Positions 8,466 through 16,833 of a stretch of 64,000 bases of DNA are shown piece after piece. Position numbers and translations under genes: made by a program. The stretch's first letter is position 1. The number at the start of each line of letters is the position of its first letter. The notes beneath the pieces were generated by a model that was not told where the DNA came from, did not search any database, and saw only the letters and a program-made list of their open reading frames with translations. The stretch is from Peribacillus frigoritolerans (GTDB lineage Bacteria; Bacillota; Bacilli; Bacillales; DSM-1321), in assembly GCF_030676415.1 (NCBI RefSeq), contig NZ_JAUUTW010000001.1, positions 336,084 through 400,083 on the forward strand, read 5' to 3'.

Positions 8466-8852
8466 TTACCTTTGGAAAAATTCAATCCACTCTTTTTCCG
8501 GTCCATATATGTAGAAATAGCGATAACCATTTGGAAGGGTGACTATCTCTTCATCAATCAGCTCGGTGTTATCCAAGCTTTTGATCCGGGCATATTCTGC
8601 TTCGATATCATCCACGGTAATGGCAAAATGGTGGATCGTTGCTTCGGAAGGCAGTGTGTCGCTATATCCCTGAATCAATTCTATTTCCGTTTCGTCCGAC
8701 TCTTCGTAACCCAGAAATGCCAGTTCGATTACCCCATTAGTATGAGGCATGCGTGCTTTTAATTTTAAATCCAGCACATCTTGATAAAAGGCGATGGATT
8801 TTTCAAGATCTTTTACAACAACGCCAATGTGATCGACCCTTTTCGCAGCCAA
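8466..8852 (-). CDS. VOC (glyoxalase-like) metal enzyme
   Basis: A 128-residue protein made of two beta-alpha-beta-beta-beta halves typical of the vicinal oxygen chelate fold. Metal-ligand positions are visible: His in RVDHIGVVVKDLEKSIAFY, Glu in IELAFLGYEE, His in IHHFAITVDDIEAEY and Glu in KEWIEFFQ. This set is like lactoylglutathione lyase or methylmalonyl-CoA epimerase-like proteins, so the substrate stays open. The start is a TTG at 8852 because AAGGAGGAAGATTTC stands right before it; upstream ATG codons lie inside or before that site. It is monocistronic. From 8853 to 9175 I see no other gene. Confidence 0.8.
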   Translation of the reverse strand: MAAKRVDHIGVVVKDLEKSIAFYQDVLDLKLKARMPHTNGVIELAFLGYEESDETEIELIQGYSDTLPSEATIHHFAITVDDIEAEYARIKSLDNTELIDEEIVTLPNGYRYFYIYGPEKEWIEFFQR

Positions 8853-9175
8853 GAAATCTTCCTCCTTCATTATATCCATTTACAATATGCTAATATTAGT
8901 ATATATAAGATTATTCGGAATTTAATTACATTTTTATAGCCGTTTTTAGATAATTTTTTAAATAATGTTAATAAAGGGAAGGTGTTGGTAAATAATGAAA
9001 AATGACAACTGGCGTTATGGGATAATACTTTTCTTCCATAATATCTATTGATTGATTCTTTTCATGGAAAGAATGGAATTTATCATTTTCCAGGGCAAAA
9101 ATTTGTTTCTAAATGGAATAGTCGATATACTATGGAAACAACTCCATTATTAATGGATAGGAGAGGAGAGGTAGT

Positions 9176-9445
9176 ATGGGAAAAATTCGTGAAGGTGAAG
9201 TTTTCACACTTACTGATGACAGTGGTGAAGGCCATGAAGTTGAGGTTTTAGGATCATTGGATGTAGAAGGAACGGAATATGTTGCAGTAGGTTTGCTTGA
9301 AGATATTGAAGAGGATACAGATGAAGATATCGATATTTTCTTTTTCAGGGTCGAAGGCGAAGGTGAACTGCTCGATATCGAATCGGACGAAGAGTTCGAA
9401 AAGGTATCATTGGCGTTTGAAGCGGCATTTGAAGCAAAAGAATGA
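9176..9445 (+). CDS. DUF1292 family acidic protein
   Basis: An 89-residue, very acidic protein with the DUF1292 pattern: a strand-rich start (GEVFTLTDDSGEGHEVEVLG), YVAVGLLEDIEED, then FFFRVEGEGELLDIESDEEFEKVSLAFEAAF. Such proteins (YrzB-like) are common in Firmicutes and have no established function. It has a good site (AGGAGAGGTAGT) and a terminator at 9453-9480, so it is a single-gene unit here, whereas the better-known homologue sits in the yrrL-yrrK-yrzB group. It is probably a paralogue. Confidence 0.82.
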   Translation: MGKIREGEVFTLTDDSGEGHEVEVLGSLDVEGTEYVAVGLLEDIEEDTDEDIDIFFFRVEGEGELLDIESDEEFEKVSLAFEAAFEAKE

Positions 9446-9452
9446 CAAGATA

Positions 9453-9480
9453 AAAGACGGCACATGTGTGCCGCCTTTTT
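9453..9480 (+). terminator. Rho-independent terminator
   Basis: GACGGCACA pairs with TGTGCCGCC, followed by TTTTTTT; it ends the DUF1292 gene. Confidence 0.75.
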
Positions 9481-9667
9481 TATATGTATAAAGAAAGTAT
9501 TGGCCCCGCCTTCGCCAAATACCATGATAGCCACGCGTGCTATCCAGCCTTACTTAAGTATAGGGTTGTATTATTGATAGGACGTGTACTCCATATGAAG
9601 ATTTTGTTAATAAACGGAGTTTTTTTCCATCTCCAAGGCATAGGATAAAAAAAGTGGAGGTGATGGG

Positions 9668-10096
9668 ATGGCTGTTGTAAAGCACACTGAAGCCGATCTT
9701 GCCTTATTGGCAAGATTGCTTAGAGCGGAAGGCGAGGGTGAAGGTGATCAAGGCATGTTGATGATCGGCAATGTAGGGGTCAATCGGATTCGGTCGAATT
9801 GTTCCGATTTCAAAGGTTTGAGGACGATTCCAGACATGATCTATCAGGAGCATGCCTTTGAAGCTGTACAGAAGGGGTATTTTTATCAGCGTGCAAGAGA
9901 AAGGGAAAAAAGGCTTGCACGCCGGAGTGTAAGCGGCGAAAGGCTATGGCCCTCGAAATTTAGCCTATGGTACTTCAGGCCACCGGGAGATTGCCCGGCA
10001 ACCTGGTATAATCAGCCCCTGGTTGGGCGTTTCAAGCTCCATTGCTTTTATGAACCAACAGGTAAAGAATGTCCAAATATTTATAATACATTTTAA
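9668..10096 (+). CDS. cwlJ: Spore cortex-lytic hydrolase CwlJ
   Basis: 142 residues, the length of CwlJ. The sequence begins MAVVKHTEADLALLARLLRA and carries the SleB/CwlJ hydrolase signature: an early catalytic-region Glu in RAEGEGEGDQGMLMIGNV, NRI, then MIYQEHAFEAV, and a C-terminal WYFRPPGDCPATWYNQP stretch. There is no signal peptide, as expected for a coat-located enzyme made in the mother cell. It helps degrade spore cortex during germination, especially with calcium-dipicolinate. The RBS is AAGTGGAGGTGATGGG. gerQ, its usual partner, is not next to it. The bases 9481-9667 upstream should hold a sporulation promoter, which I could not place with confidence. Confidence 0.9.
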   Translation: MAVVKHTEADLALLARLLRAEGEGEGDQGMLMIGNVGVNRIRSNCSDFKGLRTIPDMIYQEHAFEAVQKGYFYQRAREREKRLARRSVSGERLWPSKFSLWYFRPPGDCPATWYNQPLVGRFKLHCFYEPTGKECPNIYNTF

Positions 10097-10242
10097 GGAA
10101 GTGGCTGAACCTTATGGGGGTTTGGCCTCTTTGTGCATCAATTGTTAACTAAGTAAAAACATATGATAAAACTGGCAAATGATTTACTGATACTGTAAAA
10201 TTGAGACTGTAAATTTCCGGATAAGAAAGGAATAAAAAATTG

Positions 10243-11712
10243 ATGAGTAAAAGGCTTATTAATTATGGACAAGGGCAAATGGGGGGACAGCCGGAGGATA
10301 ATACCGAGAAATTTAAGTCTTTCATGGAGAACAACCCGGACGCCATTTCCATTGTTGATCTGGAAGGAAAGACCCTTCAAGTGAATGCAGCTTTTGAAGA
10401 GTTTTTCGGTTGGACGAATGATGAGCTCATTGGCATGCCGTTTCCAATTATTCCTGATTTCTTGAAGGAGTCAGTCAATGAATTGCATGACCAGATTAAG
10501 GCAGGGGTACAAAAGAAAGGCTTTGAAACGGTCAGGTTAAGGAAAGATGGCCAGTTAATCGATGTAAGCATCTCCCTGTTTAATATCCGCGATAATGAAA
10601 ATGAGCCGTGCGCATTGGTTTTCGTTTATCGGGATATTACGAATCAAAAACTTGCTGAAGCTGCCTTGAAGGAAAGTGAGCAAAGGTATCGCAGTTTAGT
10701 GGAGGTGTCACCTGAAGCGATTTTTGTGCATCGCAATGGGATCATAGAGTATATGAATCCCATGGGGGCAAAAATGCTTGGGATGGATAGTGTGGAAGAT
10801 ATTATCGGTAAATCGGTTTTTCAGTTCGTTCACCTGGAGTCCCGGGAAAGTGTACAAAAAAGAATCGAAATCATGAGGGACGATCATCAGGCGGTTGGTT
10901 TACTGGAACAAAAGTTCATTCGACTTGACGGACAAGTATTTTATGGAGAAACACTCGGTCTTCCGATTATATATAATGGTCAACCGGCCATACAGGTATT
11001 TTGCAGGGATATTACGGAGCGTAAAAGGACCGAAGAGCTGCTCTGTAAATCCAATATGTTATCGGCGGTAGGACAGATGGCTGCGGGCATCGCACATGAA
11101 ATAAGGAATCCATTAACTACGGTCAAAGGATTTTTACAATTATTAAGGGAAGACCCTGAGCAAAAGGACTATCTTGAAATGATGGTCAGTGAAGTAGAAA
11201 AAATCGAAACCCTGACCAATGAGTTTTTAAGTTTAGCAGAGCCTGAGGCGAAGGTTTGTGAATTCATTGAGCTTAACGATATATTGGACAGCGTGATTAC
11301 GTTAGCCGAGTTTCAAGCGATATTGAATGATGTTGAAATCATCAAGGAATATAACACGGATTCGGCGGCATTTGTCTTTGGCGAACCGAATCAGTTAAAA
11401 CAAGTATTCACGAATGTCGTCAATAATGCGATAGAAGCCATGCCGAATGGCGGCAAACTTCATATACAGTTAAAACATGAAGGGGACTCTGCAATGATCC
11501 GATTCATTGATCAAGGCTGCGGAATCTCAAATGAGCGCATGAAGCATCTAGGGCGGCCTTTTTATAGCACCTCTGAAAAAGGAACGGGGTTTGGGCTCAC
11601 GGTCAGTACTAAAATCATCCATGAGCATAATGGGGAAATTCATTTCAGTAGCAAAGTGGGAGAAGGAACGATTGTAGATATCCGTCTCCCTATCAATGAA
11701 GGTTCACAATGA
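10243..11712 (+). CDS. PAS-PAS sensor histidine kinase (sporulation kinase-like)
   Basis: About 489 residues and soluble, with no membrane segments. The domains are a first PAS (about 25-140, NPDAISIVDLEGKTLQVN), a second PAS (about 145-265, SPEAIFVHRNGIIEYMN), a HisKA domain with phospho-acceptor His in AAGIAHEIRNPLTTVKGFLQ, and HATPase_c with N box NVVNNAIEAMPNGG, G1 DQGCGIS and G2 GTGFGLTVS. No response regulator gene is adjacent. Orphan PAS kinases of this build feed the Spo0F/Spo0A phosphorelay in Bacillus (KinA/KinE type), so that role is likely but inferred. A TTG one codon before the ATG is an alternative start (AGAAAGGAATAAAAA upstream). Confidence 0.85.
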   Translation: MSKRLINYGQGQMGGQPEDNTEKFKSFMENNPDAISIVDLEGKTLQVNAAFEEFFGWTNDELIGMPFPIIPDFLKESVNELHDQIKAGVQKKGFETVRLRKDGQLIDVSISLFNIRDNENEPCALVFVYRDITNQKLAEAALKESEQRYRSLVEVSPEAIFVHRNGIIEYMNPMGAKMLGMDSVEDIIGKSVFQFVHLESRESVQKRIEIMRDDHQAVGLLEQKFIRLDGQVFYGETLGLPIIYNGQPAIQVFCRDITERKRTEELLCKSNMLSAVGQMAAGIAHEIRNPLTTVKGFLQLLREDPEQKDYLEMMVSEVEKIETLTNEFLSLAEPEAKVCEFIELNDILDSVITLAEFQAILNDVEIIKEYNTDSAAFVFGEPNQLKQVFTNVVNNAIEAMPNGGKLHIQLKHEGDSAMIRFIDQGCGISNERMKHLGRPFYSTSEKGTGFGLTVSTKIIHEHNGEIHFSSKVGEGTIVDIRLPINEGSQ

Positions 11713-11745
11713 AAAGTGACGAGAAGCCATGCTCTCGTCACTTTT
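11711..11745. terminator. Bidirectional terminator
   Basis: AAAAGTGACGAGA pairs with CTCTCGTCACTTTT between two converging genes (kinase and quinone oxidoreductase-like), with A and T runs on the two sides. Confidence 0.8.
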
Positions 11746-11749
11746 TGGT

Positions 11750-12742
11750 TTATAGCTTAACGATCGTTCTGCCTCTTGCTTCCCCTTTTAATAGGCTAGG
11801 AAGGACGTCAGGCAATTCTTCAAGTGTAATTTCCTGTTGAACGAGCTGTTCTAAATGCTTTAGTTTAAAGGCGGTGGCAAGGCGATGCCAAACTTTCAAT
11901 CTTGTATCCATCGGGCAATTGACCGAATCGATCCCAAGTAGATTAACCCCTCTTAGAATGAAAGGAAAGACGGTGGCGGGAAGGCTTGTACCAGCTGTCA
12001 ATCCGCTGACCGCGACAGCTCCGCCATACTTGATTTGACTAAGGACCGAGGCTAACGGTTCACCGCCGACGGGATCTACCGCCCCGCTCCACTTCTGCTT
12101 GCCCAGTGTCCGCAGCTTGCCATCGTATACATCTTCACGCGATACAATGGTCGCCGCACCGATTTCCTTCAAGTATCCATGTTCAGATTCTTTTCCTGTA
12201 CTCGCTTCCACGGAATAGCCAAGTTTGGAAAGGATCGAGACAGCAAAACTGCCGACCCCGCCAGTTGCACCAGTGACAAGAACGCTCCCTTGCTCAGGGT
12301 TGAGGTCATTTTCTTCCAGTCGCAGAACCGATAGGGCTGCAGTGAAACCGGCCGTTCCGATGATCATCGCCTCTTTCATTGTAAGGCCATCAGGAAGCGG
12401 GACGATCCACTCTGCAGGAACACGGGCAAATTGACTATAGCCCCCTGATTGGGAAACGCCAATCCCGTAGGAGGTCGCAATGACTTCGTCTCCTTCTTTA
12501 AAGCGGGAATCCTCAGATGAAACGACAACACCAGCCATGTCAATTCCCGGAACGATCGGATAGCTGCTGACAATGTTTCCATTTGGAATGCAGGCAAGGC
12601 TATCTTTATAGTTCACACCGGAATAATGAACACGGATGAGCACTTCGCCTTGAGGTAGATCATCAAGCGATAGTTGCTGAATGTTAACGGTGAATTGATC
12701 ATCTTGCTTGTTCACGACCAATGCATCAAATTGCTGTATCAT
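11750..12742 (-). CDS. YhdH/YhfP family zinc-free alcohol dehydrogenase-like oxidoreductase
   Basis: 330 residues, a medium-chain dehydrogenase/reductase. Seen: an N-terminal GroES-like domain with VHYSGVNYKDSLA and PGIDMAGVV, then a Rossmann domain with VTGATGGVGSFAVSILSKLGY, the NADPH-binding signature of quinone oxidoreductase-like members. The cysteines that hold structural and catalytic zinc in alcohol dehydrogenases are absent. The family includes B. subtilis YhfP and acrylyl-CoA reductase AcuI, so an NADPH-dependent enone or acrylyl-CoA reductase is likely, with the substrate unknown. The start follows AAGGGGGGACGAACC. It is a single gene facing the kinase. Confidence 0.85.
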   Translation of the reverse strand: MIQQFDALVVNKQDDQFTVNIQQLSLDDLPQGEVLIRVHYSGVNYKDSLACIPNGNIVSSYPIVPGIDMAGVVVSSEDSRFKEGDEVIATSYGIGVSQSGGYSQFARVPAEWIVPLPDGLTMKEAMIIGTAGFTAALSVLRLEENDLNPEQGSVLVTGATGGVGSFAVSILSKLGYSVEASTGKESEHGYLKEIGAATIVSREDVYDGKLRTLGKQKWSGAVDPVGGEPLASVLSQIKYGGAVAVSGLTAGTSLPATVFPFILRGVNLLGIDSVNCPMDTRLKVWHRLATAFKLKHLEQLVQQEITLEELPDVLPSLLKGEARGRTIVKL

Positions 12743-12904
12743 GGTTCGTCCCCCCTTATAATAATGAATCTACCCCATTATAAAAGAAAAAATATAGGAA
12801 TGCATAATGATACAATTCGAAATAAGTAGCGCCTGCTTTTCTTTCTGCTTCTAAAAATGGTACTATTAGATTTGATTCAGTTCATATTAAAGGAGATGTT
12901 TAAC

Positions 12905-13345
12905 ATGGCAAAAAAAGGATACATACTTATGGCAAATGGAGAAAAAATCGAATTCGACCTTTTCCCGAACGAAGCACCGAACACAGTGGCTAACTTCGAA
13001 AACTTGGCAAACACAGGATTTTATAATGGCGTAGTCTTTCACCGTGTAATCCCTGGTTTCGTAAGCCAAGGCGGAGACCCAACAGGTACAGGTGCAGGCG
13101 GAAGCGGCAAGCAAATTAAATGTGAAACAGAAGGAAACCCTCACAAACATGAGGCAGGAAGCCTATCGATGGCACATGCTGGAAAAGACACAGGCTCAAG
13201 CCAATTCTTTATTGTGCATGAACCACAACCGCATCTTAACGGTGTTCACACAGTATTCGGTAAAGTGACATCGGGACTTGAAACAGCCAAAGCTATGAAA
13301 AATGGCGACAAAATGGAAAAAGTCGAAGTTTTTGACGCTGAATGA
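12905..13345 (+). CDS. ppiB: Peptidyl-prolyl cis-trans isomerase (cyclophilin B)
   Basis: 146 residues, the usual size for bacterial PpiB. Cyclophilin motifs are clear: [21 protein letters not shown], the catalytic Arg in [22 protein letters not shown] and [12 protein letters not shown]. There is no signal peptide, so it is cytoplasmic and accelerates proline isomerisation during folding. The frame opens 48 bases earlier, but AAAGGAGATGTTTAAC directly precedes this ATG. Monocistronic, with a terminator at 13354-13382. Confidence 0.94.
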   Translation: MAKKGYILMANGEKIEFDLFPNEAPNTVANFENLANTGFYNGVVFHRVIPGFVSQGGDPTGTGAGGSGKQIKCETEGNPHKHEAGSLSMAHAGKDTGSSQFFIVHEPQPHLNGVHTVFGKVTSGLETAKAMKNGDKMEKVEVFDAE

Positions 13346-13353
13346 TGGAAGCG

Positions 13354-13382
13354 AAAAGAGGGGGCATTATGCTCCCTCTTTT
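13354..13382 (+). terminator. Rho-independent terminator
   Basis: AAAAGAGGGGGC pairs with GCTCCCTCTTTT right after ppiB, followed by more T. Confidence 0.78.
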
Positions 13383-13423
13383 CTTTTTGCACTGTTCATG
13401 AGCGAAAACAGGGGAATATAGAG

Positions 13424-14362
13424 TCATTTTTGCGTCATGCTTTCAGTGAAACAATATTTTATCTCTGTCATGTTTTCCGAAATATCCCATAATCTTTTCG
13501 AAGTTTCTTCATTATATAAGGTATCGATGATATCGTCTTTTCTAGGAAAGCCTTTTCTGCTCTTCTTTCCATCGGGCCCGATATACTCCCCGCCTGTCAA
13601 TGTAGGCTCAGTTGCGGCATAAAGGGTAGGCAATGCTCCCATACTTGCCGGCTGGGTGATGGTTTTGGAAAGGAAGTGGACGAATCTATTAATGGGTTTG
13701 CCCGATCCGCGTGACATGAGATTAGTATGGGAAAGGCCCGGATGACAGGCAACGCTGATCGGGTTTGCACCATGCTGGTTGAATTTGTTCTGTAACTCAC
13801 GGGCGAAGAGTAGATTGGCAAGCTTGCTTTGCGCATAGTATTTCATTGGTTTATAACCGTTTTCACCATTTAGATTTTCAAAGTCTATATATCCATTGAT
13901 GGCGGCCAAACTGCTCAATGTGACCACACGCGATTTTGGCGTAGAAAGGATACGAGGAAGAAGGAGACCTGTCAAAGCGAAATGACCGAGATGATTGCTG
14001 CCGAATTGCAGTTCGAAACCATCTTTCGTCTTACTGTATGGCGGAATCATCACACCTGCGTTATTGATGAGGACGGAGAGAGAGTCATAGTTTTCCTGAA
14101 AGGAAGCAGCAAACTGCCGAATGCTGCTTAAAACACTTAAATCCAGCTGCATCACGCTTACATTTGCCTTAGGGTGGACCGATAAGATTCTATCGACCGC
14201 CTTTTCACCCTTTGAAGCATTCCGGACGGCAAGGATGATCACTGCCCCCTTGCCGGCCAGTGCAAAAGCCGTTTCAAAGCCCAGGCCACTATTTGCACCA
14301 GTAATCACAATGGTTTGCCCCGATACATCTGCCATTTCTTCGCCATTCCACTTTTCAATCAT
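13424..14362 (-). CDS. Short-chain dehydrogenase/reductase (retinol dehydrogenase-like)
   Basis: 312 residues. Classical SDR features: TIVITGANSGLGFETAFALA (cofactor loop), NNAGVM, catalytic Ser in VVTLSSLAA and the YxxxK pair in KYYAQSKLANLLF, then CHPGLSHTNL. The closest known layout is that of retinol dehydrogenase/WW-oxidoreductase-like SDRs, often annotated in Bacilli without a known substrate. The Arg after the glycine-rich strand (LAVRNASKG) suggests NADP(H). The start was chosen at MIEKWNGEE behind GGAAAGGTGTGGTTGG; the frame opens 12 codons earlier without an RBS. Confidence 0.85.
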   Translation of the reverse strand: MIEKWNGEEMADVSGQTIVITGANSGLGFETAFALAGKGAVIILAVRNASKGEKAVDRILSVHPKANVSVMQLDLSVLSSIRQFAASFQENYDSLSVLINNAGVMIPPYSKTKDGFELQFGSNHLGHFALTGLLLPRILSTPKSRVVTLSSLAAINGYIDFENLNGENGYKPMKYYAQSKLANLLFARELQNKFNQHGANPISVACHPGLSHTNLMSRGSGKPINRFVHFLSKTITQPASMGALPTLYAATEPTLTGGEYIGPDGKKSRKGFPRKDDIIDTLYNEETSKRLWDISENMTEIKYCFTESMTQK

Positions 14363-14463
14363 CCAACCACACCTTTCCACACAGTCTATACCTATCATAT
14401 ACCCAAATAATTCCTATATGTCACATTCTGTGGCGGGAACAGAGTGCTGTATTTTTAAAAAAA

Positions 14464-15234
14464 TTAACCGCCCATTAAGTAATCCATTATATTTTTCATG
14501 ATCAGAATGACGGTTACTATGATAAATAATACTCTTACATATGCCACTCCCTTCTTAATGGCGAATTTAGAACCGGCCAATGCTCCTGCTATCATGGAGA
14601 TCCCCATCGGTATTCCATAGGAAAAATTGACGGTATCAAGGAATATGAACATGATCAGTGCTGCCAAATTACTTCCAAAGTTCAAAAATTTGGCATTTCC
14701 TGCAGAGTGCAAAAAATCAAAGCCAATCATTAAAAAGGCAAACAAAATGAAGGATCCCGTTCCAGCGCCCAAAAAGCCATCATAAAAACCAATGGCAAAT
14801 ATAGCGAACGCAAATAGTGCAGCCTTTTGCCATGTGAGTGTATGGTAAGTCGATTTCTGTCCCCAGTCCTTTTTAAAAAAGGTATAAATGGCAATAGCTA
14901 GTAAAAGAACTAAGATCATAGGTTTTAATAATTCAGGCGAGACGAAATTGACAACCCAAGCTCCTAGCAGGGAACCTATGAAAATCAGTGGGAAAAGTTT
15001 GGAAACCAATCGAAAATCAACTTTACCTGAGCGAATGAAGGCAATGGTGCTTGTTAAAGACCCCATGGAACTTGCTAACTTATTCGTAGCGATCGCTGCT
15101 GACGGGGAAAGTCCTGAAAATAATAAAGCTGGTATCGAAATCAGGCCGCCGCCGCCGACCACGGAATCAATGAATGCTGCCAAAAATCCGAAAAACATCA
15201 GCAGCAAGAGTGTTGAAATTTGTATATCTTCCAT
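14464..15234 (-). CDS. TSUP family transporter (TauE/SafE type)
   Basis: 256 residues with about eight hydrophobic segments in two repeats. Each half carries the TSUP glycine-rich signature: FIDSVVGGGGLISIPALL near the start and GFYDGFLGAGTGSFILFA in the middle. The family exports sulfite, sulfonates or related organic anions, or imports small anions; the substrate cannot be read from sequence. The start follows ACGGAGGCTTCTTGG. It is followed by the SDR gene on the same strand after 101 bases. The divergent TrmB-family regulator at 15451 is a candidate controller, by position only. Confidence 0.85.
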   Translation of the reverse strand: MEDIQISTLLLLMFFGFLAAFIDSVVGGGGLISIPALLFSGLSPSAAIATNKLASSMGSLTSTIAFIRSGKVDFRLVSKLFPLIFIGSLLGAWVVNFVSPELLKPMILVLLLAIAIYTFFKKDWGQKSTYHTLTWQKAALFAFAIFAIGFYDGFLGAGTGSFILFAFLMIGFDFLHSAGNAKFLNFGSNLAALIMFIFLDTVNFSYGIPMGISMIAGALAGSKFAIKKGVAYVRVLFIIVTVILIMKNIMDYLMGG

Positions 15235-15450
15235 CCAAGAAGCCTCCGTATCAATGGCATTATGGCTGAAATGCTTGTTTTGCTGAAGCCATAACCCAAG
15301 TTTTTTTGATTAGTCACTATTTAAATAGTAACTAATCGAAGCCGTTCTGTAAATAACAATATGAAGAGTCATACCTTTTGAAATTGAATAGATTTCGTTA
15401 AGAGATTTGGTATGATAGGCATATAACTTACTAAAGCACTAGGAGGTACT

Positions 15451-16233
15451 ATGCAAGATATCATTCAGAAACTACAGTCTCTCGGGTTTAGTCAATATGA
15501 AGCAAAGGCTTATGTTTCCTTGGTTCGCCAAGGCCCAACCAGTGCCTATCAAGTAAGCAAGGAATCAGGAATTCCAAGGGCCCGTATCTATGAAATATTA
15601 AATGGACTGCAAGAAGAAGGAATCGTCTTGAAAGAAGAAATCAATGAATCGATAAAATATTCACCGCTGCCAGTCGATGTGTTTTTGGAATCGGTTCAAT
15701 CAAAATGGAACAATACCTATCAATCCATCAGCCATACACTGAAGCAATTCGAGAAAATCGAACCGATATCCGACAATCGTGTAATGACGCTTAGGGGTGA
15801 AGGGCACATCCTATCCTTCTGCCGTACTTTGATTCATAAGGCCGAGAAAAGGGTGGTGGTTTCCTTATGGGACGAGATGTATGGAAAACTTGTACAAGAG
15901 CTAAAAGGGGTCGCCGCGCATTGCACTCTCAAGGGGATTGCATTTCAGGTTGAAAACCCATTATCAGGTATAGATATACATCGCAAAACAAGCTATGTGG
16001 AAAATATCGGAGAAAACAAATGGTTCATCTTATCCATTGATGGCAAGGAGACAATTTACGGCCCTTCTCCGGAAACGAGAGAAACGGCGTTCTACACAGA
16101 TGATCCCATTCATATCAATTTTCTCGAAAATTACATTTGGCATGATATCCTCGTTAACCGCCTGGTTAAAAAAGATGAAGAAGATGCCGAGAAATGGATT
16201 TCAAGTGAAAGAGACCGTTTTTTCTCCCTATAA
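15451..16233 (+). CDS. TrmB-family transcriptional regulator
   Basis: 260 residues. The N-terminal winged helix (about 1-75) reads LGFSQYEAKAYVSLVRQGPTSAYQVSKESGIPRARIYEIL, the diagnostic TrmB DNA-binding pattern. A coiled linker follows near 85-105, then an effector domain similar to the PLD-like sensor half of TrmB (about 110-250). TrmB regulators sense sugars in archaea, and bacterial members are mostly uncharacterised. It is divergent from the TSUP transporter with a 216-base gap, which suggests control of that neighbour. RBS: CTAGGAGGTACT. Confidence 0.85.
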   Translation: MQDIIQKLQSLGFSQYEAKAYVSLVRQGPTSAYQVSKESGIPRARIYEILNGLQEEGIVLKEEINESIKYSPLPVDVFLESVQSKWNNTYQSISHTLKQFEKIEPISDNRVMTLRGEGHILSFCRTLIHKAEKRVVVSLWDEMYGKLVQELKGVAAHCTLKGIAFQVENPLSGIDIHRKTSYVENIGENKWFILSIDGKETIYGPSPETRETAFYTDDPIHINFLENYIWHDILVNRLVKKDEEDAEKWISSERDRFFSL

Positions 16234-16239
16234 GATTTG

Positions 16240-16281
16240 AAAAAAGCTGATACCCCATATGCAGGGGATATCAGCTTTTTT
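16240..16281. terminator. Bidirectional terminator
   Basis: AAAAAGCTGATACCCC pairs with GGGGATATCAGCTTTTT; it separates the TrmB gene from the converging small gene. Confidence 0.8.
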
Positions 16282-16296
16282 ATTTTTGTACCAGAG

Positions 16297-16650
16297 TCAT
16301 TCGGATAAAAGGGTTTTAGGAAATCTAATGGGCGTGGGCAAGCTGGATTTATCTCGATATGACCTGTAAGACACAATCGTATGATTATGCGCTTGAACAT
16401 CCAACTGGAGAACCTGTGAGCTTTTCATTTCCAAATAGTACGTAACGTCTTCTTTTTGTAAATGATAAAAAGAAAAAGGTATCCCTAAAAGGTTTTTACT
16501 GATTAGTTTTGTTTCAGGCTGATTGATGATGTGCTCACTCAATTCCGCTATCGTAACAGAAGTTGTTCCTGTAATGGCTGTTATTTTTTCTTTTGCATAA
16601 TCGACTGCATGACTGAAGGTGACGGCAATATTCTTCAAAATTCCGTTCAT
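16297..16650 (-). CDS. Conserved-looking hypothetical protein
   Basis: 117 residues starting MNGILKNIAVTFSHAVDYAKEKITAITG behind an excellent site (AAAAGGAGATGCCCCC). The N-terminal 45 residues are helical; the rest alternates strands (FSFYHLQKEDVTYYLEMKSSQ, HNHTIVSYRSYRD). There are no membrane segments and no known motif. I do not recognise a family; the coding call rests on RBS, length and its own terminator side. Confidence 0.6.
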   Translation of the reverse strand: MNGILKNIAVTFSHAVDYAKEKITAITGTTSVTIAELSEHIINQPETKLISKNLLGIPFSFYHLQKEDVTYYLEMKSSQVLQLDVQAHNHTIVSYRSYRDKSSLPTPIRFPKTLLSE

Positions 16651-16833
16651 GGGGGCATCTCCTTTTCATTAGGCTATGTATGTAGTATGGTACATGGCTA
16701 ATGCTTTATGCAAAAAAAATCGGCAATGATGATATAGAATTGTCACTTTATGAACATGATTAAGAAGTGTGCAACGAAATCAATAAAAGGGCAATCAAGG
16801 AAGGACAGAGAAAATGTCAATGAAGGTCAAAGC